Source: a virus
Virus record (IMG/VR): IMGVR_UViG_3300007512_000011
Span: 1-64,000 of that record
Strand: one strand, 5' to 3'
DNA length: 64,000 nucleotides
Below are positions 17,244-25,545 of this stretch, piece by piece (within the stretch, counting starts at the first letter, position 1; each line of letters starts with the position of its first letter). The position numbers were made by a program, and so were the translations under genes. A model generated the notes under the pieces. It saw only the letters and a list, made by a program, of their open reading frames with translations, was not told the DNA's origin and did not search any database.

Positions 17244-18502
17244 TAGAGGCCAAACTCCTCCGACATCATTCTAACAGCAGCATCATTCATCTTTAGCAGC
17301 TTCTGGTAGTCTTTCTCATTTAAGCCTCTGGCTTTTTTCTGCTCTACATTTCTTCTAAGATTTTCCTCATAGTGTGCTTTAATGGCATTCATCATATCCA
17401 GCGCGTCATAGTCCCCTCCAGTCTCAAGAGTCAGAGCTAATCCCTTTATTCCCTTCACAAGAGATCTCATGTCTACATTGTCTTTGTCAACACCAGGATT
17501 TCCAACCAAAAGCGGATGAGGATCTAGAGTATCTCCCATAAGGTAGGCAGCAATATCTACCAGAAAATTGCCGATATCTGTACTCACATTTTCAATCTTC
17601 ACATCTTTTTGAAACTTAGCAGGTACTCTCTTTCCCTCCCTAGACTTAATTGCCACCCCCTGGGTACCGACAGACATCACCAGATGGTCACCAAGAGACT
17701 TATATATGTTTCCTATCAGGTATCCCTTGACACCACGCTCTGGTGTATACCTACCCTTCATCCACTCTGCGTATCTCGGATACGTCGTGACTGTGTCTAC
17801 TTGGACTAGCTCTCCACCAGGCAGTGTTACAATGACCATATATGGGCTAGAGCCCGGTTTTAGTGTTAGCTCAATATCAACTTCAGCAGGTCTAGCAGAA
17901 TTTAAAAAATCAACAAACAATTGCTCATATTCTCGCTTGGCTGCATTTTCAGATTGTCGCCTGACTTTCTCATCATCTCCCTCTCGGTGAGTTACGGGAA
18001 GCTCTACCAGATAATCAATATCTCCATATTCTGCACTAGGTCTATCTGCAGCATCCTGTGAATAATAGCTTACAGACCCTACAGGCTTAATTGGCTTCAC
18101 AGGATCATGACCTGTTGACTCAAGATATGAATTCCACTGTCCCAAGAGATTCTCATACACCTTTATTGCCTGGCCCACTAGGGTGGGATTTAACTTTTTA
18201 TCGGAACCGCCGGGAATCTTTAATCCTCCCTCAGCGATCAAGCCGCTTCTAATTCCCAATCTTTTAGCACCATTTCTGAGATATCGAATTGCCTCGATTG
18301 CACTTTGAATTCTGTGTATCTCTTTTCTATTTTGAAGTCTTTTTGGACCACTCCTAAGCGTCCTTTTTAAGTGCTGAAGCTCGTTGATTATTCTATCAAG
18401 GTCTTCGACGTGACTTGTCGAGCCATATTCTGCTTCCGTTCCATCGTAAAGCCTTAGCATAGATTCACGAATAAGCTGTCTTAAAAGCTCTTCTGATCTC
18501 AT
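17243..18502 (-). CDS. Pol-beta-type nucleotidyltransferase with IREE-type N terminus
   Basis: The 419-residue protein starts at ATG 18502. The N terminus (EELLRQLIRESMLRL) has the recurrent amphipathic motif, followed by a Lys/Arg-rich helical region. The catalytic pattern PVGS (Gly142-Ser143), GDID (Asp161, Asp163) and VQVD (Asp236) matches that in the giant protein and the GS/DxD/D signature of Pol-beta-superfamily nucleotidyltransferases. They transfer NMP to nucleic acids, proteins or small molecules. Sequence patterns suggest it and the giant's third domain are related. It leads the coupled three-gene cassette. Confidence 0.8.
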   Translation of the reverse strand: MRSEELLRQLIRESMLRLYDGTEAEYGSTSHVEDLDRIINELQHLKRTLRSGPKRLQNRKEIHRIQSAIEAIRYLRNGAKRLGIRSGLIAEGGLKIPGGSDKKLNPTLVGQAIKVYENLLGQWNSYLESTGHDPVKPIKPVGSVSYYSQDAADRPSAEYGDIDYLVELPVTHREGDDEKVRRQSENAAKREYEQLFVDFLNSARPAEVDIELTLKPGSSPYMVIVTLPGGELVQVDTVTTYPRYAEWMKGRYTPERGVKGYLIGNIYKSLGDHLVMSVGTQGVAIKSREGKRVPAKFQKDVKIENVSTDIGNFLVDIAAYLMGDTLDPHPLLVGNPGVDKDNVDMRSLVKGIKGLALTLETGGDYDALDMMNAIKAHYEENLRRNVEQKKARGLNEKDYQKLLKMNDAAVRMMSEEFGL

Positions 18503-18541
18503 AACATACCCCTATTGATAAGTATGATGAGACAACTGTTC

Positions 18542-18754
18542 CTACAGGTCGTTCCTGACAACCCAATCAGGATCAGAATCAACACCATCTAGCGCACCCT
18601 TCACACTTCCATGCACAAACATTCTAATATGGTCATCAGTTATCACATCTTCCTCTGTGAGACTAAACTGACGCCTGACATAAGTTAAAAATTCAGGTGT
18701 CATTTCTATCTCAAGATCTCCACCTGTTGGCAATGTTATTGTTCTTTTTTGCAT
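18542..18754 (-). CDS. small acidic phage protein (70 aa)
   Basis: The ATG at 18754, with GGAG six bases upstream, is preferred over a GTG 13 codons earlier. The 70-residue protein has a short beta hairpin (KRTITLPTGGDLEIEMTPEF) followed by helices. It resembles small conserved phage proteins of unknown role. It lies just upstream of the nucleotidyltransferase cassette. Confidence 0.6.
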   Translation of the reverse strand: MQKRTITLPTGGDLEIEMTPEFLTYVRRQFSLTEEDVITDDHIRMFVHGSVKGALDGVDSDPDWVVRNDL

Positions 18755-18814
18755 GTCGAGCTCCGCATTTCTTTTATGGCTAAATCTTACCACAAAAAAG
18801 AAAAAATTACACGA

Positions 18815-19531
18815 CTATCTGCTCATTAACTTTTGAACTCGCCTTCTAATCTCAGCAACACGTTGCGGACCGCCGGGTGTAATTGGAACAGGGGGTGTTG
18901 TATCCTCTGCACCCGCTTTCTCTTCTTCCTCTTCCTCTTCATCCTCAGCTGTTTCAGCAGCAGCCGGTTCTTTTTCTGGCTCTGCTGAAACCTTAGGTTC
19001 AGGAGGCTTAGCACCGCCTCCTGACATAGCAATATTCAAAGGTGGATCACTTGGATCTTGTGCATCAGCCCCAGTTACATTGTTTGTTAAAATTTTTGAA
19101 AACGCACTCATAAATGCCTGCAGTGCTTGTCTCTCTGGTGCTTCTAGCCTGTCAAAGTAGGCACGCATTTGTGCTTTGATTTCTCTGTCATCGACAGATC
19201 GCCCACTCCTTAGTGTCTTAATACTATCTGCAACACTATCGAGTGACACCTCAAGGCCCTCTCCAGAGTCATCTTCCACTGGCTCAGCATCATCAGTCGA
19301 AACAGACTCAGTGTCGTCAGTGGGCTTCGTGGCCTCTTCTTCTTCAGAAGGAAGGCCATCCTGTTCGCTAAGATCGTATATTGACTTATCTTGCTTCATC
19401 TGCTTCTCAATCTGTCCTTGCATTGGATCAGTTGACGAAATTGAGCGTTGTGCCTCCTTGATACTCTCTTCTGCTAAAATTTTGAGAAATAGCTCAACAT
19501 CTCTAGCACTATCAAGTCTTATGTCACTCAT
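18815..19531 (-). CDS. acidic low-complexity virion/scaffold-type protein
   Basis: The 238-residue protein starts at ATG 19531, overlapping the upstream small gene's stop (ATGA). It begins with a helical N terminus related to the shared motif. A Ser/Asp/Glu-rich stretch follows, then a helical domain around residues 100-150 and a Pro/Glu-rich tail with a run of glutamates. The composition fits a scaffolding, core or internal head protein, but no family is recognised. Confidence 0.6.
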   Translation of the reverse strand: MSDIRLDSARDVELFLKILAEESIKEAQRSISSTDPMQGQIEKQMKQDKSIYDLSEQDGLPSEEEEATKPTDDTESVSTDDAEPVEDDSGEGLEVSLDSVADSIKTLRSGRSVDDREIKAQMRAYFDRLEAPERQALQAFMSAFSKILTNNVTGADAQDPSDPPLNIAMSGGGAKPPEPKVSAEPEKEPAAAETAEDEEEEEEEKAGAEDTTPPVPITPGGPQRVAEIRRRVQKLMSR

Positions 19532-19698
19532 TTCTTTTCTCCGTACCAGATTCTATTCTGCCAACGTTCACGATATAGCTTATTATATCTTCTTTGAGGA
19601 GTCTCCTCCTCCTGTGTGTGATTTTCATTCTTAGCAGCAGATGATTCCTTTTCACAGATATCATTTATAAATTTTTCAAATTCAAACTCTTGACTCAT
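19528..19698 (-). CDS. small hypothetical protein (56 aa)
   Basis: A short gene fills the gap between the acidic protein and the next gene. It has ATG at 19698 with GAGG upstream and ends in TGA overlapping the ATG of the following gene. The 56-residue product is charged, opening SQEFEFEKFINDI and ending in an Arg/Tyr/Trp-rich segment (YRERWQNRIWYGEK). The ATGA coupling and ribosome-binding site support a real gene; its function is unknown. Confidence 0.65.
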   Translation of the reverse strand: MSQEFEFEKFINDICEKESSAAKNENHTQEEETPQRRYNKLYRERWQNRIWYGEKK

Positions 19699-19718
19699 TA
19701 TTGCCTCACATGAATTAA

Positions 19719-20087
19719 TTATGCGGAGTTTTTTGTTGTTACGGTTAATTCTACATGATATGAATCGAGACCTTGTGCCTCAAATCTTGTCTCAAGAACA
19801 TTGACGTTTTTAAATGACAAAACTGGTTCATCAGAAGCATTATGAAGCACATCTAGTGTCACACTGCTTCTATTTCCAAGCATAACAAGTGCCTGATTAG
19901 CGTCACATAAAAATGATATAGAGATAATACCGGGAGAAGATATGATCTTTTGAGGTAGAAAATCAAGAATCCTACCCATTATCTGAAAACGACAGAGAAT
20001 TTCTGAAGGTGCTATATTATCGCCTAGCTGGGAGGCGGGGACTCTTCCCTTGAGAGAGTCACTCATAAAAATTGTGGTGCTAGACAT
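19719..20087 (-). CDS. structural-type protein (122 aa)
   Basis: The ATG at 20087, overlapping the upstream gene's last bases, is preferred over the longer reading from 20135. The 122-residue product is a beta-rich, mixed-polarity protein with no motif I recognise. It could be a tail or baseplate component judging from composition and its late-gene neighbourhood. Confidence 0.6.
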   Translation of the reverse strand: MSSTTIFMSDSLKGRVPASQLGDNIAPSEILCRFQIMGRILDFLPQKIISSPGIISISFLCDANQALVMLGNRSSVTLDVLHNASDEPVLSFKNVNVLETRFEAQGLDSYHVELTVTTKNSA

Positions 20088-20484
20088 CTTCGCTTCTCTC
20101 GATGAAATATTTTGTATCCTCAAATATCTCATCACAAAATTTGGCCAATATTAGATCTTGCTCTGTAACTGCATTTATTGAATGTGTATATGACTCTATG
20201 CTAACCACTCTATGCTCTATTTGAATCAAAGCGTGATGATTCATTCTTTCTTGCTCTAGTAATAATTCATCAATAAAGTATCTCATGTCATCAAATCTAT
20301 CAAATTCAAAACTTTTGGCAATTCTTTCAGGCTCTTGTAAGATGACCCATTCTGGCTTTGAAACCTCGATAGGCAGTGGATCAGGTAGTGTGGTCTTCAG
20401 TGACCCCAGCGTCTGACCCACACTACTTGGCAAAGAACTACCCTCTAGTAATCTTTTGTCCACAAGATCTATCAGCGATTTCAT
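20080..20484 (-). CDS. pterin-4a-carbinolamine dehydratase-like protein
   Basis: The 134-residue protein starts at ATG 20484 with AAGGAA. Residues about 45-125 follow the PCD pattern: W at the start, FEFDRFDDMRYFIDELLLEQ, an HH pair (NHHALIQIEHRVVSI), and THSINAVTEQDLILAKFCDE. PCD enzymes dehydrate 4a-hydroxytetrahydrobiopterin; phage homologues are also carried near structural genes. Conservation of the catalytic His pair is visible, but the substrate in a phage without pterin hydroxylases is unclear. Confidence 0.75.
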   Translation of the reverse strand: MKSLIDLVDKRLLEGSSLPSSVGQTLGSLKTTLPDPLPIEVSKPEWVILQEPERIAKSFEFDRFDDMRYFIDELLLEQERMNHHALIQIEHRVVSIESYTHSINAVTEQDLILAKFCDEIFEDTKYFIERSEDV

Positions 20485-20485
20485 A

Positions 20486-22255
20486 TTATTTCCTTAAAAA
20501 CTTTCCAGTTCTTTTGGGTGCAGTCTTCAACGCCTTTTCAAGAATTCCGTAAGCTATATCCTCATCTAAAATGACATCTTGAATCTTGTCAACTAGATCA
20601 TTCATATACTGTTCAAAGTTTTGTGTTGTTAGCACTTCATCTGACACCTGCCGCCTGAAAGCACCATCAGCATTCATCTGTTGCATAAATGCTCTCATTC
20701 CGCCCTCCTTTGCTCCTTTTGTCTTTGCAGGATCAAGAATGGACTTTGCAACGCCCTGAATAAATGCAACAACAGCTTCAAATGAATTTCTAACGTTTAA
20801 ATATTGCTGTGAATTAGGGTCCATGTCTCGAGGAACAACTGCTGTGTTCTGGACTCTTAGGTATCCTTCAATTCCATCTCCTGGAAAAGTTGCACTATCA
20901 CCATCTAGCAGTGCATCTAAAACACTGGCTTCATCATCCTCATCGTAGCCTATACTCTCAACATAGTCTCGCATTGTTGATCTGAATAGATCATATGTTA
21001 CACCTGTTATCTGCTTTTGTGCGTTTAGCTTCATTGGATCATATGTGCTTGGAATTTTTTTCTCGCTTGGAAATCCTAGCATTGTAGCATCTTCTGGGTT
21101 GAACCCGAATACCTTAAGATCATCATAAAGAATATTTTGAATATTATTGACCTTTAAGCCTGTCTCATCTGCAATTTTTTCTTTAAGTGCTTGCAGGGCT
21201 TTTTGTGACATCTTGAGATCAACTCCTTCCTGCTCTAGAACTTCATCACGTAGTTGCTTGCGAATCTTTGCTGCCTCATGCGGATTGATTGTCTCTATTG
21301 CTGCAACTGGATCAACAGATTCCTCAGGCTCAGAGACTTCTTGCTCAGTTTCATCAGCAAGCTTTCTAAGCCCTTTTGCATTGTCCTCCATTCCCATTGC
21401 CTCTAGTTCGTCGGCGCGATCTCTAAGGGCAGCAACAAGCTCAAGACCCTCAAATCCAGTCTCCTTTCTAACTTTAGCCATCTCCTTGGCTGGTACACGT
21501 GCTGCTGCTTCTGCTTTTCCCGCAGCAATGTATCCAGAGACTTCTTCTGGTGTCACCTCTCGTTTTGCAAATCTAAGCATCTCATTTGCAACAGCAACCC
21601 TAACGTCCTTTATCTCATCTTCTGAGAGCTTGCTTTTTCGTAGAATGTTCTGAATAACTGAGTTTTTTTGCAGCTGGCTCAAAACTCGAAGCTGTACAAG
21701 TCTGGGTTCTGCAGCTCTTGTCATCGGTTTCCCACTTTCAGGATCAACACCGACAATGTCTTGAAAAAATGCAGGATTCGCAACAATGTAGTCAACTATC
21801 TTATCTGCTGCTTCAGAAACGGGATCTTCTATGGATAGCTTTATATCATCAAGAGATTCATCATCATTATCTTCTAAGAGCAGCCGAACTTTTTCTCGAA
21901 ACAATGTCTCGTCAAGAGTCTCCTCATAAGTCTTAGCATCATGCCTATCTAATGCATTGTCTAAAAGCCTGTGAAGCTTTCTATAGAAAAATTCAATCTG
22001 ATCTGCAGGCACCTCAGCAGATATAACAGAAGCTGCACGACCCAGTTCTTCAACATTTGACGGTATGTATACAGGATCGTCTACAGGGGGCATATCCACT
22101 GATAGCTGCACAGCCATTTGTGGTGTTGGCTCAATAGGCTCATCATCATCTGCACCTGGAATCATATCAATTCTCTCTGATCGATAACTTCGATCCTCAT
22201 TTAAGATCCTTAGAAGTGCTTCTTCCAGGGCACCTTTCTTTACTATGACGCGCAT
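20486..22255 (-). CDS. large acidic structural or scaffold-like protein (589 aa)
   Basis: I choose ATG 22255, because GAGGAG lies eight bases upstream and a late-promoter-like motif a little further. A reading from 22321 would run through both. The N terminus (ALEEALLRILNEDRSYR) resembles the shared amphipathic helix. The 589-residue protein is helical and rich in Asp/Glu/Ala, with several long amphipathic helices and no catalytic motif. Probably it is a head core, scaffold or other virion assembly protein; a nucleic-acid-binding role is possible but unseen. Confidence 0.65.
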   Translation of the reverse strand: MRVIVKKGALEEALLRILNEDRSYRSERIDMIPGADDDEPIEPTPQMAVQLSVDMPPVDDPVYIPSNVEELGRAASVISAEVPADQIEFFYRKLHRLLDNALDRHDAKTYEETLDETLFREKVRLLLEDNDDESLDDIKLSIEDPVSEAADKIVDYIVANPAFFQDIVGVDPESGKPMTRAAEPRLVQLRVLSQLQKNSVIQNILRKSKLSEDEIKDVRVAVANEMLRFAKREVTPEEVSGYIAAGKAEAAARVPAKEMAKVRKETGFEGLELVAALRDRADELEAMGMEDNAKGLRKLADETEQEVSEPEESVDPVAAIETINPHEAAKIRKQLRDEVLEQEGVDLKMSQKALQALKEKIADETGLKVNNIQNILYDDLKVFGFNPEDATMLGFPSEKKIPSTYDPMKLNAQKQITGVTYDLFRSTMRDYVESIGYDEDDEASVLDALLDGDSATFPGDGIEGYLRVQNTAVVPRDMDPNSQQYLNVRNSFEAVVAFIQGVAKSILDPAKTKGAKEGGMRAFMQQMNADGAFRRQVSDEVLTTQNFEQYMNDLVDKIQDVILDEDIAYGILEKALKTAPKRTGKFLRK

Positions 22256-22271
22256 ACGAGACTCCTCACAG

Positions 22272-22278
22272 ATAAATA
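22272..22278 (-). promoter_or_regulatory. putative late promoter (TATTTAT)
   Basis: Minus-strand AGATATTTATCTG, itself palindromic, lies 17 bases before the chosen start of the large structural protein and matches the recurrent motif. Confidence 0.4.
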
Positions 22279-22290
22279 TCTGCGGTAGTT

Positions 22291-22734
22291 TTAATTTGCT
22301 GAGGCTTGTGAAACTGCCCAAACACCAAAAGACGTCGCCAGAATACCTGTTACAATCCCACCTACATACCAGGCTGATGCTGACGGGCTTCCTCTCCTTT
22401 TAATTTGTGTATTAAGAAGATCAATATGATCATTCTTTACAATTAAAATTTCTTCGCTGCGCTTCTCACAAAAGTCCAATCTGATCTTCTCAACATCAAC
22501 CAGATATTGCATTTCAGCCTCTTTTATGGCTGTTGCCTGCTCTATTTTTATCTGGCATGCTTGCTGTGCGTTCTCAAGATCTATGGCTATCTTGGCTGCA
22601 GCAGCTGTGCTAAATAGTGTTCCAGAAAAAGGAGCTGTATCTCCTACTTGCAAAGTTACTATTTTTTCCTCTTGAGGCTCATCTGCAAATACAACTCCCA
22701 TTGTAGCAATCATTAAAGCTCCAAACAGCATCAT
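22291..22734 (-). CDS. exported membrane-anchored protein, lysis-locus type
   Basis: The 147-residue protein starts at ATG 22734 (GAGGTAGA). A signal peptide (FGALMIATMGVVFADE) is followed by VGDTAPFSGTLFSTAAAAKI, a motif known from phage lysis and envelope loci. Then come a helical, coiled-coil-like middle and a C-terminal membrane span (about residues 124-143). The order signal, periplasmic coil, TM suggests a protein bridging the envelope. It overlaps the upstream i-spanin-like gene by four bases. Confidence 0.65.
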   Translation of the reverse strand: MMLFGALMIATMGVVFADEPQEEKIVTLQVGDTAPFSGTLFSTAAAAKIAIDLENAQQACQIKIEQATAIKEAEMQYLVDVEKIRLDFCEKRSEEILIVKNDHIDLLNTQIKRRGSPSASAWYVGGIVTGILATSFGVWAVSQASAN

Positions 22735-23138
22735 TCTACCTCAATCTTAAACCCAGTTAGAGATGCAATCTTCTCTGTGATTGCATCAGGATCATCGATA
22801 TTATCCTTGATGAGTGCTTCCACCTGCTTCTTTTTCTTTGCATCAAGCTTTTTATTTTCGCTCTTATACTTTGACTCAATTGAAGACAGTGCGCTTTGTA
22901 GCCTGCTTTGTGCTGATAGGATACTTTCGACCTCACTCTTATGTGATGACTTCAAGATTTCAACCTCATCACTATGTGCTTTTTGTGCACCAACCAAAAG
23001 AGAGGATATGCTTCTTGTCCTTCTACGTGTCATAATACTGACCACTATAATTGTTGCGACGGCCAGAAATGTTTCCCAGTGCGTCTTTATCCAGAGCACC
23101 AGTCTCTTTACGAGATAGTGTGCTTTTAGATAGAGCAT
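22731..23138 (-). CDS. i-spanin-like membrane/coiled-coil protein
   Basis: The 135-residue protein starts at ATG 23138 (a GTG lies one codon earlier). After a basic N terminus there is a membrane span (TFLAVATIIVVSI, about residues 23-36). A long, Lys/Glu/Ser-rich coiled coil follows (residues 55-115). This architecture is that of an inner-membrane spanin subunit or tape-like anchor. It lies between the holin-like gene and an exported protein, consistent with a lysis cassette. Confidence 0.6.
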   Translation of the reverse strand: MLYLKAHYLVKRLVLWIKTHWETFLAVATIIVVSIMTRRRTRSISSLLVGAQKAHSDEVEILKSSHKSEVESILSAQSRLQSALSSIESKYKSENKKLDAKKKKQVEALIKDNIDDPDAITEKIASLTGFKIEVE

Positions 23139-23140
23139 CA

Positions 23141-23326
23141 CTAACGACCGTGTCTATAGGCTGTCATCGCATCTACAACGGCCTGGCCACCAATATAGCA
23201 AATTGCAATCATGCCCCAAGTTTCAGAATCAAGACCATCCCAAACCATTAAGCCCGTCGCTGTAGCGAACACTAGAAGCTTTCTAGAAACCACCTTTTCG
23301 AGAACTCGATCAGTGAAACCTTTCAT
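23141..23326 (-). CDS. holin-like small membrane protein (61 aa)
   Basis: Start chosen at ATG 23326, just past the stop of the preceding gene; a longer reading from 23443 would overlap that gene. The 61-residue protein has two hydrophobic segments (KLLVFATATGLMVW and WGMIAICYIGGQAVVDAM) with charged ends. This is the size and layout of a class II/III holin. Function is inferred from topology and neighbours only. Confidence 0.55.
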   Translation of the reverse strand: MKGFTDRVLEKVVSRKLLVFATATGLMVWDGLDSETWGMIAICYIGGQAVVDAMTAYRHGR

Positions 23327-23327
23327 T

Positions 23328-23606
23328 CTAGTCCTCGCTGGACTCTGCGGTTGCTTCACTTGCATCATCACTAGTAGTCTCGTTACCGGTCGATGTTGTA
23401 GTTGTCTCATCAGCTGCTGTTGTTGCAGCTGTGGTAGTCTCATCAGCGCTAGTAGTTGTTTCTGTAGCTTCCTCTACAGACTCCTCTAACGCGTCAAGAT
23501 CGGGCTCAACTGTACACTGACCATATGCAGTTGCTATCACAAGCGCACCGCCCACCACAGAAATGTGAACCTTCCACTTGCTCAAAAGTTCTTTTAGCTT
23601 TTTCAT
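23328..23606 (-). CDS. exported Thr/Ser/Glu-rich low-complexity protein
   Basis: The 92-residue protein starts at ATG 23604-23606 after AGGAGGTGAT. A hydrophobic N-terminal segment (ISVVGGALVIATAYGQC) ends at a Cys that resembles a lipidation site poorly. The remaining 60 residues are almost entirely Thr, Ser, Ala, Glu and Asp in short repeats. It may be a surface or periplasmic, o-spanin-like protein in the lysis cassette. The repeats give no family. Confidence 0.5.
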   Translation of the reverse strand: MKKLKELLSKWKVHISVVGGALVIATAYGQCTVEPDLDALEESVEEATETTTSADETTTAATTAADETTTTSTGNETTSDDASEATAESSED

Positions 23607-23664
23607 AATATCACCTCCAAAAGCATGACAAATTATAACAAGCTACTAAAAAAGTTAAACTGAA

Positions 23665-23958
23665 CTAATTTATAAGATCATCGTCGTCGTCAGAAAGAAT
23701 CATCATTCCTCGGGTAGAAGCTGACATCTTATCCCTAGGGTGTCCTTTCGTCACAGTGCCCAGCACATGATCAACTATATCTTCTTGCACCTTGGTGTAA
23801 GTCGTTAAAACATATGCTTGATTTACAACAATCTCTTCAAGCTTAAACATTCTTATCTCGAGCTCATTAACAGTCTTGGTTAGCTCTTGAACCTTTGAAG
23901 AAGTTGTAAAAACTCTATCGAATAACCTAGCGAACAACTCTTTTACATTAGTAAACAT
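23665..23958 (-). CDS. coiled-coil hypothetical protein (97 aa)
   Basis: The ATG at 23958 (AGGATTGAAA upstream) is preferred to TTG 23964. The 97-residue product has a central heptad-like region (SKVQELTKTVNELEIRMFKL) and a Thr/Ser/Asp-rich tail ending in an acidic DDDDD segment. No domain is recognised. It sits between lysis-type and structural-type genes. Confidence 0.55.
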   Translation of the reverse strand: MFTNVKELFARLFDRVFTTSSKVQELTKTVNELEIRMFKLEEIVVNQAYVLTTYTKVQEDIVDHVLGTVTKGHPRDKMSASTRGMMILSDDDDDLIN

Positions 23959-23966
23959 TTTCAATC

Positions 23967-24254
23967 CTAATCATCTGAGAGCGGGCTCTCCTGCGCAATT
24001 ACATCAAATAGCGACTCTGCATCTGTCTGTGATAGCTTCTTAATAGTCTTACTGCGCTTTCTCTGTGAAAGATCATCAAGAATGTGAATCATATCAGGTG
24101 ACCCTGCTGCTATTTTCTGCGACACTTCCTCAAATACCTCTTGCATGGAAAGCCTCTTCTTAAAGCATGTGATTCTTAACTCTGCGTGAGTGGCACGTGT
24201 AATATTAAAATGTATTGTCTTTTTTGTCTCAAAATCAATGTACTTATCAGACAT
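23967..24254 (-). CDS. ribbon-helix-helix-like DNA-binding protein
   Basis: The 95-residue protein starts at ATG 24254, overlapping the preceding stop (TGATG). Residues 11-47 fit a ribbon-helix-helix pattern: a strand (KKTIHFNITRATHAELRI), a helix, and a second helix beginning at RLSMQEVFEEVSQKI. Small RHH proteins are often dimeric repressors or regulators; a structural role is also possible. The rest is polar. Confidence 0.5.
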   Translation of the reverse strand: MSDKYIDFETKKTIHFNITRATHAELRITCFKKRLSMQEVFEEVSQKIAAGSPDMIHILDDLSQRKRSKTIKKLSQTDAESLFDVIAQESPLSDD

Positions 24255-24847
24255 CAGCCACCACCGCCGCCGAGGCCCCCTGTGCCGCCGGCATATGCAC
24301 CTACAGCGTACGGCGCGTCAGGTGTGTCTTCCGCGCCTTCCAGATTAAAATCAAACTGTGTATCAAGTATCTCTCTCATCTGGTTAACATGTGCCTGGTC
24401 GTAATTTTCAAGCAAATAATTTTTCGCTCTATTCAAAATAACTGATCTCACATCAAGCAAAACAGCATTGTTCATTACAAGTCTTGCAACTCTCTTTGTA
24501 AAGGCATCGATGTTTAGAGGAAGCGCTTGAATCTCTTCAGCAGGCTCTGTGGCATCGATCTTTGTGCTATCCTCAGGCTCTGGAACCTCTGGCTCTTCCT
24601 CTTCATCCGGTTCCTCCTCGCCTTCCTCTTGCTCAAACAAAAGATCAACCAGGGATCTAACACGTGTCTCTGAAAGCGCACCCTCAGGTGAAATTGAATC
24701 CTTTTCAAATTTTATCAAAAATGAGTCTATCTGGTCATCAACAGAATCTAGACCTAGCCTAGTCTTATCAGTCTCGTCCTCGGCTGACAACATCTCTTCC
24801 ATTGCCTCAAGAATGAGTTTTCTAATCATTTTTTTATTCATTTCCAT
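24254..24847 (-). CDS. acidic phage protein with N-terminal helix and Gly-rich end
   Basis: ATG 24847, with GAGGG upstream, is preferred over TTG 24853. The N terminus (KKMIRKLILEAMEEMLS) has the shared motif. An acidic, Glu-rich middle, a helical domain (residues 120-175) and a Gly-rich C terminus (AGGTGGLGGGGG) follow. The product is about 197 residues. A virion or assembly role fits composition and neighbours; no family is recognised. Confidence 0.6.
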   Translation of the reverse strand: MEMNKKMIRKLILEAMEEMLSAEDETDKTRLGLDSVDDQIDSFLIKFEKDSISPEGALSETRVRSLVDLLFEQEEGEEEPDEEEEPEVPEPEDSTKIDATEPAEEIQALPLNIDAFTKRVARLVMNNAVLLDVRSVILNRAKNYLLENYDQAHVNQMREILDTQFDFNLEGAEDTPDAPYAVGAYAGGTGGLGGGGG

Positions 24848-24849
24848 CT

Positions 24850-25545
24850 TCAAGCCCTCAACGCCTTTTGAATCTTATCAGCCTTACGAATTCTCTCTTC
24901 GATGACATTCCAATTAAGTTGCTTCATCATTGCATGCACATATGTTCTTGCATCTCTCAAATAATCTCGATAATAAGCATGTTGCCACACATCCATAACA
25001 ATGACTGGGTAAGAGCCAATTGGAATCTGCAGGCTGTGTAGGTCAACAACACAATTTACATACCTCTGGAGATATGTGCTATAAATGGTCACAGCCCATC
25101 CACATCTAGATGCCATGCAACATGCGATAAAATCCTCCTGCCACTTGTCAAAACCCCCAAAGTCACGAGAAAGTCGCATATAAGAAAGTGAATCCATTGA
25201 TATCTGGCTATGAAGATCACTTATGTTTGAAAAATAAAGCTCATGAAGGTATGCTCCATTCATGTTGTATGCTTCGTCAATCTTCAAGGACCTATACTCT
25301 GAATGATTAGAATTTGCTGCAGACCTATCTGCTGTATCTAGCTCAGCACTCACACGATTGAAATTTTCAACATACCCTTCATACAGCTCAATGTGGTTCC
25401 TCTTATTAGCCACACTTAACAGCTCCGTCGGTAAATTATATTGCTTCAGCTGTGCAACATACGCTTCATTCAGCTCTTCATTTTCATTGAGCCCTAACGA
25501 TTCACGTATGTTATCTCTCAGATTCTTATTAGTAAAGTCTGACAT
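24850..25545 (-). CDS. Fe/Mn superoxide dismutase-family protein
   Basis: The 231-residue protein has an N-terminal region unlike SOD. Then follow SOD-like segments: NHIELYEGYVENFN, AYLHELYFSN, and the strongly conserved metal-ligand motif DVWQHAYYRDY (Asp and His ligands) near the end. The first two His ligands appear at roughly the expected places, one offset by a residue. SODs disproportionate superoxide. The position among structural and lysis genes, coupled by TAATG to its neighbour, suggests a virion or infection role rather than housekeeping; catalysis is untested. Confidence 0.8.
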   Translation of the reverse strand: MSDFTNKNLRDNIRESLGLNENEELNEAYVAQLKQYNLPTELLSVANKRNHIELYEGYVENFNRVSAELDTADRSAANSNHSEYRSLKIDEAYNMNGAYLHELYFSNISDLHSQISMDSLSYMRLSRDFGGFDKWQEDFIACCMASRCGWAVTIYSTYLQRYVNCVVDLHSLQIPIGSYPVIVMDVWQHAYYRDYLRDARTYVHAMMKQLNWNVIEERIRKADKIQKALRA

